Source: a virus. Taken from it: a stretch of DNA of 35,488 bases. The notes below the pieces were generated by a model. It was not told the DNA's origin. It did no database searches and worked only from the letters and a program-made list of their open reading frames with translations. The stretch spans positions 1 through 35,488 of IMG/VR virus record IMGVR_UViG_3300034110_000238. One strand, 5' to 3'. This document shows, one piece after another, positions 30,021 through 35,488 of the stretch. Numbering within the stretch: position 1 is the first letter of the stretch; every line of letters begins with the position of its first letter. A program made the translations under genes and the position numbers.

Positions 30021-30444
30021 ATACATAGTGTTTCATTGCACGGCAGGAAGTTCAACTCAAAGCACGCAATCAATAAAACAATATTGGGCAAATAAACTTG
30101 GGTGGAAGTCTTACGGATACCACATGCTTGTAAACGCAGACGGCTCAATTGAATATTTAACACCAATTGACAAGACAACAAATGGAGTTGCAGGGTTTAA
30201 TGCTAACTCTATCCATGTTTGTTACAAGGGTGGATTTGGCGGTAAAGACACACGCACACCACAACAAAAGGTTGAGCTTATGCGAATAGCCTCCGCACTA
30301 AAAACAAAGTTCCCAAAAGCGAAATTAATGGGTCATAGAGATTTTAGCAAAGACTTAGACGGTGACGGAGTTATTGAGCCTCACGAGTGGGTAAAACTTT
30401 GTCCATGTTTTAGTGTTACAAAAGAATATTCACACATCAAATGA
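30007..30444 (+). CDS. N-acetylmuramoyl-L-alanine amidase endolysin
   Basis: The 145-residue protein has the Amidase_2 (T7 lysozyme-like) layout: H10 in IVFHCTAGS, SYGYHMLVNADGSIEY, and the C-terminal MGHRDFSKDLDGDGVIEP with H110, then LCPCF with C132. H10, H110 and C132 fit the zinc ligands of this family. The enzyme splits the amide bond between MurNAc and the peptide. Length and absence of signal peptide mean it needs the holin for export. DGDGVIEPHEW is a typical insertion of Bacteroidota phage amidases. Confidence 0.85.
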   Translation: MREIKYIVFHCTAGSSTQSTQSIKQYWANKLGWKSYGYHMLVNADGSIEYLTPIDKTTNGVAGFNANSIHVCYKGGFGGKDTRTPQQKVELMRIASALKTKFPKAKLMGHRDFSKDLDGDGVIEPHEWVKLCPCFSVTKEYSHIK

Positions 30445-31022
30445 CAACCTCACGCTATAAAGACTTAGTGGTTATCCTACTCGCTGCAATAATTGTAATG
30501 CTTGTAATAAGCAGATGCAACAACGACCACAAACACGCTGCACAAGTAACCGAATACGACAACCTTGTAGCCGATTTAGAAGCCGATAGACTGTTGATAT
30601 TAGATAGCGTTGATGTATTGAACGAGCAACTACAAATCGAACGTGAGGCGTTACCAAAAAGGTTAAACGAGTATTCTCAACTACCCACCAAAGAGCGCAT
30701 TAAGCTAATTACTAAGGTTGATACGTTGGTTGTAATTACTGATACAAGTGCGTGCTTATCTATTGCAGGTGTAGATAGCGTTAATAAACTAACAATCCAC
30801 TATCAATCGTGCATGTTTCAATCTGCAATAAAAGACAGCATAAACAAAGCTTTATTAGGCGTGATTTCAAACGACAGCACTCAAAAAGAAACTATCAAAA
30901 TTGAGTTTGAATACTACAAAAAAAAGGAAGCCTCCCGCAATAAAAAAACTTATTGGAGAGGTTTTAAACATGGTAGCGGTGTTACTACGGGTTTATTTGC
31001 TGTGATTAGGGCGTTGTTTTAG
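30441..31022 (+). CDS. spanin-like envelope protein
   Basis: The 193 residues begin with a short basic head and one membrane segment (LVVILLAAIIVMLVISRC), then a coiled-coil region (LVADLEADRLLILDSVDVLN) and a basic C-terminus (RNKKTYWRGFKHGSGV) with a second hydrophobic stretch. The location after the amidase (ATGA overlap), one N-terminal anchor and a coiled periplasmic part fit an inner-membrane spanin, which completes lysis of the outer membrane. No outer-membrane partner lipoprotein was identified. Confidence 0.5.
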   Translation: MTTSRYKDLVVILLAAIIVMLVISRCNNDHKHAAQVTEYDNLVADLEADRLLILDSVDVLNEQLQIEREALPKRLNEYSQLPTKERIKLITKVDTLVVITDTSACLSIAGVDSVNKLTIHYQSCMFQSAIKDSINKALLGVISNDSTQKETIKIEFEYYKKKEASRNKKTYWRGFKHGSGVTTGLFAVIRALF

Positions 31023-31089
31023 TTATCAAGTTTATTAAAGCTGCTGTAATGAGTGGTTTAGTTGGGATTATAATTGGTGTATTTTTGTA

Positions 31090-31133
31090 AAAGGTATATC
31101 GAGAAGCCTCGTTATCATTGAAGTGTTACCTTT
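31090..31133 (-). terminator. weak hairpin between converging transcripts
   Basis: AAAGGTA (31090-31096) pairs with TACCTTT (31127-31133), with an inner CGAG/CTCG hairpin. It lies between the end of the rightward late unit and the end of the leftward unit, where a shared terminator is expected. The flanking T tract is short on both strands. Bases 31023-31153 hold no other recognisable feature except the GTTATGC core at 31153. Confidence 0.35.
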
Positions 31134-31153
31134 AGGGTACGCATATTAAGAAG

Positions 31154-31309
31154 TTATGCCCAATAAAAGTTGATAGCCTTTCCATCCTTACCTTTACGGA
31201 GTTTCTTGTTCATCAATCGTTTAATCTTCTTTTTTAGCTTTCGGTTTTTACGTTTGTTCTTTACAAATCTGCACTGTTCACAAGTGCATACAAATATTTT
31301 ACTGGGCAT
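31154..31309 (-). CDS. 51-residue basic protein with CxCxxC (cassette-like gene)
   Basis: The start is ATG 31309 (MPSKIFVCTCEQCRFVKNKR). The CTCEQC motif at residues 8-13 could bind zinc. The remainder is very basic (NRKLKKKIKRLMNKKLRK), ending KDGKAINFYWA. Its ATG lies within the GTTATG core of element E, and its TAA stop within the GTTATGC core at 31153, so it fills exactly one interval from core to core. It is probably nucleic acid-binding. The longer frame from a TTG at 31339 is less likely. Confidence 0.6.
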   Translation of the reverse strand: MPSKIFVCTCEQCRFVKNKRKNRKLKKKIKRLMNKKLRKGKDGKAINFYWA

Positions 31310-31402
31310 AACAGCGTGTTTATGCAAGCGGGCGGACAACTTGCGGTTAATAATTAAAGTTCGTGCTATGCCCGCCTGACATAAACACGCAAAACGTTAT
31401 AG
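31307..31402 (-). repeat. attC-like imperfect palindrome E
   Basis: Cores CATAAC (31307-31312) and GTTATAG (31396-31402) flank perfect arms GCGTGTTTATG (31314-31324) and CATAAACACGC (31380-31390), then inner arms GCGGGC (31328-31333) and GCCCGC (31370-31375). The clearest of the set. Ends on the minus strand: TATAACGTTTTGCGTG and CACGCTGTTATGC. Confidence 0.75.
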
Positions 31403-31409
31403 CCAATAG

Positions 31410-31805
31410 CTACCATTCACGGTCAACACCGACTTGTATGAAGTCAACACTTTCCGAATAATAACCATTTGATTCTCCGTACCAACGAATATCTACATAC
31501 CCTTTTATCGTTGCTAATTTGTAAAATGTCCAAGTACAAGAACCCCAATCATTTGCTTCTTTGGTTTTTTTAATGTCTTCTTCGGAAGTAGGTTCGTAGT
31601 TTGAAACTTCTTCGGCTGTTAATATTGGTGTTCCGATTAAGTCATTCAAATCTCCGTTAATATCTTCAATTGAAACACTTTCACAGCAATCTTGTCCGTG
31701 ATACATTTTATATTGTGTTCCATCGTCAACGATAAAAATTAACTCATCGCCATTGTTTTTAATTTCGGCAAGTGTTTTACCTACTAAGTCTTTAAATTCT
31801 GCCAT
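31410..31805 (-). CDS. DUF7448-like protein (cassette-like gene)
   Basis: The 131 residues begin [20 protein letters not shown] and contain [20 protein letters not shown] and [20 protein letters not shown], then [16 protein letters not shown]. The HGQDCCE...V.iedi.Gdl and T.TFYk.aT.kG..d.RW.G.SNGYYSe pattern is the signature of a small protein family (DUF7448 in my recollection) found in scattered bacteria and phages; its function is unknown. The stop lies 10 bp from the core of element E and its start 48 bp from element F. Confidence 0.65.
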   Translation of the reverse strand: MAEFKDLVGKTLAEIKNNGDELIFIVDDGTQYKMYHGQDCCESVSIEDINGDLNDLIGTPILTAEEVSNYEPTSEEDIKKTKEANDWGSCTWTFYKLATIKGYVDIRWYGESNGYYSESVDFIQVGVDREW

Positions 31806-31850
31806 TATATTTGTTTTTAAATTAAGTTTCTATTAATCAATCCGCTACTG

Positions 31851-31954
31851 GCTATAACAGCACCTTAGCGTCAGTTTTTGGCTATTTAGTTTATCGGTAA
31901 ACTTGAACATTTCGGTAAGCCAAAAACCGAACGCCAAGCCGCAAAACGTTAAAT
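31851..31954 (-). repeat. attC-like imperfect palindrome F
   Basis: Cores TATAAC (31853-31858) and CGTTA (31947-31951) flank arms GCGT (31868-31871)/ACGC (31931-31934) and GTTTTTGGCT (31874-31883)/AGCCAAAAAC (31918-31927). Inner AGTTT/AAACT hairpin. On the minus strand the left end reads TTTAACGTTTTGC, the same as in D and E. Confidence 0.7.
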
Positions 31955-31960
31955 GAAAGC

Positions 31961-32200
31961 TCAATACGACCCCCCGAAAGTTCGTGGCAGACATTTAACA
32001 AGCTGTTTTATTTCATCTTCTTCTAACTTTATAGTTGTTCCATTTTTACTTATAACCATTTTCAATCCCTTTGACCAGTGAACCCATTTATCAGCATCAT
32101 CCATATCAATTAGTGAGTATGCGTGTACTGAAAATGAGCCTTCATTTAACACTATATTGCCATCATTACGGCTTTCCTTTGTTTTTTCAACTGTTTGCAT
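31961..32200 (-). CDS. 79-residue hypothetical protein (cassette-like gene)
   Basis: The protein starts MQTVEKTKESRNDGNIVLNE and has a mixed beta pattern (FSVHAYSLIDMDDADKWVHW, then MVISKNGTTIKLEEDEIKQL). No family recognised. The stop lies 10 bp from the GTTA core of element F, as with the other cassette-like genes. Function unknown. Confidence 0.5.
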   Translation of the reverse strand: MQTVEKTKESRNDGNIVLNEGSFSVHAYSLIDMDDADKWVHWSKGLKMVISKNGTTIKLEEDEIKQLVKCLPRTFGGSY

Positions 32201-32245
32201 ATATTTAGCTTTTAATTGTTATTGAACTTTTGTTTTATAATGTCG

Positions 32246-32271
32246 TAACGAACGGCAATACTTTTACGTTA
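32246..32271 (-). repeat. minimal attC-like remnant (G)
   Basis: TAACG (32246-32250) and CGTTA (32267-32271) form a 26-bp inverted repeat with a very small loop. The TTA at 32269-32271 is the stop codon of the NinG gene, the same arrangement as elsewhere in the array. Confidence 0.35.
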
Positions 32272-32922
32272 AAAATTGCAATACTCATTGGCATAAATTC
32301 CCAGCTCAACATTTACCCAATTTCGCAAGTGTATTCTCGAAGTTGCTGAGCGTGGTTGTTGTAGTTGATTATTCCACTCTGTCAATTGCTTGATAATTTG
32401 CCGTGCCTTTTGCAAAAATAACTTGTAATCCTCATTTGTGTATTTCTGAACAGGTGTAGATTTTAGCGAAGTAATGAAGTCGAGGTAATCAGATCCAAAC
32501 ACTCTTACAACTCCATCCCGCATTAGGCCATCATCATTTTGAAAGTGATTGCTTGCTGCGGATTGCAAAAATATGTTATGCAAGTTAAGAGCAAAATTAG
32601 CATTTGAACCTCGAGAAAATACATGACCCCCGTGTGCTTGACGTGGTACAATGTTACGAGCCAAACACAGACATTTAAAGTCTATTAACCTAGCTATCTT
32701 CTGCACTTCGAATTGAAGTATTTTGCGGTAATCAATTAAACTTTCTTTGGCTTTCATCTTTTCAACTCGTAATTCTTTTTTGTACTCGTTAACTTTTTTT
32801 TGCTCACGTTTGGCCGTTTGCCTGATACCGTACTCAATCCCACACTTTGCACCACAAACCATTTGTAATGCGCGTATAGGAGTGAATACGGTTTGGCAAA
32901 TTTTACACTTTTTAGGCTTCAT
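32269..32922 (-). CDS. NinG-like recombination protein
   Basis: The 217 residues start with CKICQTVFTPIRALQMVCGA (C6, C9, C23, C27), the zinc-knuckle opening of lambda NinG (Rap). Residues about 95-150 carry RQAHGGHVFSRGSNANFALN and LHNIFLQSAASNHF, the HNH-like part. NinG acts on recombination intermediates and promotes exchange by recombinase pathways. The TAA stop is formed by the CGTTA of element G. Upstream lie the winged-helix-like gene and further on the YqaJ and Rad52-like genes. Confidence 0.85.
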   Translation of the reverse strand: MKPKKCKICQTVFTPIRALQMVCGAKCGIEYGIRQTAKREQKKVNEYKKELRVEKMKAKESLIDYRKILQFEVQKIARLIDFKCLCLARNIVPRQAHGGHVFSRGSNANFALNLHNIFLQSAASNHFQNDDGLMRDGVVRVFGSDYLDFITSLKSTPVQKYTNEDYKLFLQKARQIIKQLTEWNNQLQQPRSATSRIHLRNWVNVELGIYANEYCNF

Positions 32923-33170
32923 TAAATTAGCTTATTCTTTTTTGCGTGGTTGACGTCTAAAGTGTAGGCCACATGTTGCCCGTGCGTCTTGTACCTTGTA
33001 GTATGGTTAACTCGGTCCTTGTTTATCTTGAAACCTTGCTGGATAAACTCACTTATTCTACTTCTAATTGTTGTGCATCCTGTTAGCTGTTCGGCCTTGT
33101 GGTGGTCAACTGGCTTGCCTTTTAGTAGTAACTTTAATAAGGCTGCTTTCTGTGTTAGTTTCTTTGCCAT
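32922..33170 (-). CDS. winged-helix-like DNA-binding protein
   Basis: The 82 residues contain AALLKLLLKGKPVDHHKAEQ and LTGCTTIRSRISEFIQQGFK, a winged helix-turn-helix of the type seen next to NinG in several phages, ending VNHTTRYKTHGQHVAYTLD. It would bind DNA in a regulatory or recombination-linked role. The last base of its start overlaps the stop of the upstream gene region and it is closely packed with ninG. Confidence 0.6.
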   Translation of the reverse strand: MAKKLTQKAALLKLLLKGKPVDHHKAEQLTGCTTIRSRISEFIQQGFKINKDRVNHTTRYKTHGQHVAYTLDVNHAKKNKLI

Positions 33171-33174
33171 GTAT

Positions 33175-33411
33175 TTAAGATAGTTGTTTAACGTTTGGTA
33201 TCATTTCTACCTCTGTAATTGCTTGCACAACAAATGCTTTTTTGTTTTCTCTTTTAGCAAGTCGTAGTGCTTCAGCAAAGGCATCATCATACTCTTCATG
33301 TTGTTTATTTGGTGGGGTATGCCCGCCTTCAACAACTACCATGTAAAATACTTTGCTTTTACTTAGTGGTTCAATTTTGCCCTGAAACCTTGGGTTTACT
33401 TTCTTTGCCAT
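33175..33411 (-). CDS. 78-residue hypothetical protein
   Basis: Short protein with VNPRFQGKIEPLSKSKVFYM, then EGGHTPPNKQHEEYDDAFAE and ANKKAFVVQAITEVEM (approximate). The HTPPN motif is seen in some phage early proteins of unknown role. It is closely packed in the operon. Confidence 0.45.
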   Translation of the reverse strand: MAKKVNPRFQGKIEPLSKSKVFYMVVVEGGHTPPNKQHEEYDDAFAEALRLAKRENKKAFVVQAITEVEMIPNVKQLS

Positions 33412-33647
33412 TTGTTTAATGTGGTTTTATTCGGTTCAACTACTTTTAATTTTGGTTTGGTTACTATTCGCTCAAAGTCGGCTAATACTTCTTTAACAGT
33501 ATCTACCATTGGCCAACATCTTGGGGCGTGAATGTCAGTGAAATCGTCAATGATGTAATTGTATTGACTCATTGCGTCAAACCCTCCACTACTCTTTAGT
33601 GGTGTGGCTTTCTTTATTGGTTGTTCAGTTCCGTTAATTCGTGCCAT
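33396..33647 (-). CDS. 83-residue hypothetical protein
   Basis: Starts MARINGTEQPIKKATPLKSS and has YNYIIDDFTDIHAPRCWPMV with a C-terminal basic stretch. No motif recognised. Overlaps genes on both sides by 14-16 bp. Confidence 0.45.
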   Translation of the reverse strand: MARINGTEQPIKKATPLKSSGGFDAMSQYNYIIDDFTDIHAPRCWPMVDTVKEVLADFERIVTKPKLKVVEPNKTTLNKWQRK

Positions 33648-34371
33648 TGATTTTAGATAGTAATTGTTGTTTGTACTCTTTAGCCTTCAATAGCTTTGAT
33701 TTAATTAGGTTGATGTGTTCTTCATCGCGTGGCACGTTTACCGTGTGTAAATGGTGCGAATCGTTATAGTATCGGTCATCAAATGAAATAAACACACCAT
33801 CGGTTGCATCGCATAACCATATGTTCATTTGCATTTGTGTGTAGTATTGCGGAACGGCTGCCTTTAATTCCTCTGCGTTGCTAATCATTAAATACTCAAG
33901 GTGTGTTTTACTCAAAGGACATTTAATCTCGCAAATTGTGGATCCGATTATAATGTCAGGTGTGCCTCCTGCATCATGCTCGTCATCGCTAAAAAACACG
34001 AAGCCCCCTATTGAAGTGTAGATAAAGTCATCATCATTAACCGACTTACCTATTTTATTAGCGTAAGCCATTACTGCTTGCGGTTCTACTTCATTACCGC
34101 GCTCCATGCTAGAGTTGTAGTATTGTGGTTCTTCAGGTGCGAGTAATACAGCTACACGCTCACGAACATAAGTTTTAGCCCCTTCACTAAGTAAGTTAAC
34201 ATCTGTAATAGTTCGTGCTTTTGACTTATTACGTTTCGCCTCTTCTAACTCTTGAGGTGTCATTTCTCGTTTCGCCTCACCCAATAATCTGTGAGCCTCA
34301 CTTGCGGTAAATAATCCTTTACGGAATTTACTCCAATCTTCTTTGGTTTCAAATACGTTATACTTAGCCAT
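33634..34371 (-). CDS. YqaJ-type phage exonuclease
   Basis: The 245-residue protein has the lambda exonuclease/YqaJ layout: WSKFRKGLFTASEAHRLLG near the start, MERGNEVEPQAVMAYANKIG (about 89-108) and GGTPDIIIGSTICEIKCPLS (about 135-154) with the D139, E148 and K150 positions of the PD-(D/E)xK nuclease. It degrades one strand of duplex DNA and hands the other to the annealing protein. The two are coded in the same operon, an exonuclease/annealing pair for recombination-dependent replication or repair. Confidence 0.85.
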   Translation of the reverse strand: MAKYNVFETKEDWSKFRKGLFTASEAHRLLGEAKREMTPQELEEAKRNKSKARTITDVNLLSEGAKTYVRERVAVLLAPEEPQYYNSSMERGNEVEPQAVMAYANKIGKSVNDDDFIYTSIGGFVFFSDDEHDAGGTPDIIIGSTICEIKCPLSKTHLEYLMISNAEELKAAVPQYYTQMQMNIWLCDATDGVFISFDDRYYNDSHHLHTVNVPRDEEHINLIKSKLLKAKEYKQQLLSKINGTN

Positions 34372-34688
34372 TATATTACATCCCCCCTATTAATTTTATC
34401 TTGCATAACAGTTGAATGATAATATTTAGTAGATTCAATGTGCGCTAAAATAGATTTAGCAAAAATCTCTAAATCGTACATACTTACATCATAAGTAGCT
34501 AAATGTTCTTTTTCTTGCCTATTTAATGGTTTGTGCAATTCAATTTTAAAAACACTTTCACCAATTTCTCTTTCATTAGATATACTATCTAACCCACGAG
34601 AATAAATATGTATCATAAAGTTACCACCAAATTGGTCTTTTGCATTGTTGTCTTCTTGACTATAAAATAAACTTGCTGTATTATACAT
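34371..34688 (-). CDS. 105-residue hypothetical protein
   Basis: The sequence begins MYNTASLFYSQEDNNAKDQF and has FKIELHKPLNRQEKEHLATY, VSMYDLEIFAKSILAHIEST and a basic end. Mixed alpha-beta; no family. It sits between the annealing protein and the exonuclease and overlaps the former by 8 bp, so it is probably a third component of the recombination module. Confidence 0.55.
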   Translation of the reverse strand: MYNTASLFYSQEDNNAKDQFGGNFMIHIYSRGLDSISNEREIGESVFKIELHKPLNRQEKEHLATYDVSMYDLEIFAKSILAHIESTKYYHSTVMQDKINRGDVI

Positions 34689-35235
34689 TGTTACCTCCCA
34701 TTTTTTCAGCGTTTGACTTAGTAAATGTTTCTGTTAGGTTAGCATCCGTACTATAAGCCATAGTTTCTTTACGGTTTAAATCGCGCCCAAACAACTTACC
34801 TATATGCTCGGCTGCATCCTTAATAGCGTAACTCTTAGCCATTGGTAAGGCCATCATTACTGCACCTTTGTTTATTGCTGATAGGTCTGCTGCGCTCGCT
34901 CCTGACTTTGTTTGAAGTTCAGCAGCACCTACACCATCAACATGGAACATCTCGCTTGTTACTGGGTGCTTTAAATGTATTCTTACCGTTACATAAACAG
35001 CATTAAACATTACACCTTCGCGGATAACCTCAACTGTAAACGTTTTAAATACTTTTTGTAGTAGTGTTTCTACTATCCCTACGGGGATGTAATTAGAATT
35101 ACCAGCGTATTTGTTTTGTTTTACCCACTCTTTGCGTGGTTCTGCGTTCATAAGCATATTAAACTGATCGTTTTTAAATGCCTCTTCGACTTTACTAACC
35201 TCGTATAAGTCGGCTAATTTTGGTAGATTACTCAT
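34681..35235 (-). CDS. Rad52-type single-strand annealing protein
   Basis: The 184 residues contain NSNYIPVGIVETLLQKVFKT, then EVIREGVMFNAVYVTVRIHL and the helix AADLSAINKGAVMMALPMAK with YAIKDAAEHIGKLFGRDLN. This is the Rad52/Sak-like fold pattern: a beta hairpin, the conserved GxG..., and the long helix. It anneals complementary single strands, working with the YqaJ-type exonuclease. Directly upstream is a promoter at 35256-35286. Confidence 0.75.
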   Translation of the reverse strand: MSNLPKLADLYEVSKVEEAFKNDQFNMLMNAEPRKEWVKQNKYAGNSNYIPVGIVETLLQKVFKTFTVEVIREGVMFNAVYVTVRIHLKHPVTSEMFHVDGVGAAELQTKSGASAADLSAINKGAVMMALPMAKSYAIKDAAEHIGKLFGRDLNRKETMAYSTDANLTETFTKSNAEKMGGNNV

Positions 35236-35255
35236 AATGTTTTTGTTTTGTGGTA

Positions 35256-35286
35256 CAATGTTACAATTCTAAAATGATATATGCAA
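35256..35286 (-). promoter_or_regulatory. promoter of the recombination module
   Basis: On the minus strand TTG (35286-35284), 20 bp, TAACATTG (35263-35256), 7 of 8 of the -7 consensus. RNA would start near 35250, about 15 nt before ATG 35235. Confidence 0.5.
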
Positions 35287-35289
35287 GAA

Positions 35290-35488
35290 CTAATCTCGCT
35301 TTTTAATAAACTTTTTTTGCATTGACGATACTGATAACTCGCACCTTCTAAATTGCTCTGAGTAAACCTTATCCCAAGTCATAAGGTCGAATAGTGTTTG
35401 TATTCTCGTTATGATAGTGCTGTGATCAAGCCCACCAAGTTCAAGCCCTACTTTTTTAGTTCCAAAAGGAGTATAGTAATACATTAAG
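35290..35488 (-). CDS. DnaA domain IV-like protein (3' part)
   Basis: The same protein as at 1-342 but seen on the other side of the circle junction. In this copy it covers the last 64 or so residues: YYTPFGTKKVGLELGGLDHS, TIITRIQTLFDLMTWDK and the tail SVSSMQKKFIKKRD, stop at 35290. The four differences from the first copy (127, 130, 139 and 142 against 35461, 35464, 35473 and 35476) all fall in third codon positions and change no residue. Confidence 0.75.
   Translation of the reverse strand, partial: LMYYYTPFGTKKVGLELGGLDHSTIITRIQTLFDLMTWDKVYSEQFRRCELSVSSMQKKFIKKRD
35335..35488. repeat. terminal direct repeat of 1-154
   Basis: Bases 35335-35488 match 1-154 with four differences, all within 127-142, while bases 1-126 are identical. 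Such an overlap indicates a circular or terminally redundant molecule, or a circularly permuted assembly. Confidence 0.9.

Noticed and set aside
31023-31089. Short hydrophobic frame (MSGLVGIIIGVFL)
   Set aside because: Only 13 codons from its ATG with no support from neighbours; treated as noncoding.

Overview
The window is a complete or nearly complete tailed-phage genome of about 35.3 kb whose host is most likely a member of the Bacteroidota. The evidence is the repeated -7 hexamer-like box TAnnTTTG with an upstream TTG 18-21 bp away, the near absence of Shine-Dalgarno sequences (starts sit behind A/T-rich stretches such as aacattATG), the low GC, and structural proteins of types common in Bacteroidota phages. 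Bases 1-154 recur at 35335-35488 with only four differences, and a DnaA-domain-IV-like gene reads across that junction. The sequence therefore closes into a circle, either a circular map or a terminally redundant one, and the four differences are all synonymous.

Two transcription units diverge from a control region at 3230-3766. The leftward unit runs from 3229 down to 1 and, across the circle junction, from 35488 down to 31154. It holds a DUF7303-like gene, a Cro/C1-type regulator, many very small genes, an excisionase-like HTH gene, the DnaA-domain-IV-like gene, and a recombination module: a Rad52-type annealing protein, a YqaJ-type exonuclease and a NinG-like protein. Two stretches of this unit (about 755-1943 and 31153-32271) are built like integron gene cassettes. 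Tiny genes alternate with imperfect palindromes that start TAAC and end GTTA; several genes take their stop codon, and in at least one case their start codon, from the palindrome core. No integrase is visible.

The rightward unit starts with replication genes (helicase loader-like, DnaB helicase), then accessory genes including a YopX family gene. Beside that gene lies a YopX-like 5' stub and a probable homing-endonuclease gene. A small sigma-factor-like gene with its own promoter follows, then two glycosyltransferase-like genes and a lipoprotein. The packaging and virion block follows: small terminase, large terminase (its Walker A region is broken by 7 extra bases), a tail assembly chaperone with a T TTT TTT -1 frameshift site, tail proteins, tape measure, then protease, scaffold, major capsid protein, tube-like protein, fibre-like proteins, portal and connectors. 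The tail genes precede the head genes, and the portal lies nearly 12 kb from the terminase, which is not the usual order. The block ends with Ig-like adhesin, holin candidates, an amidase endolysin and a spanin-like protein.

The control region holds two back-to-back promoters that share the palindrome TTGCAA as their -33 elements. The leftward one appears to make a roughly 75-nt RNA ending in an intrinsic terminator; the rightward one makes a leader with two terminator hairpins before the first gene. No integrase, tRNA or CRISPR array was seen.
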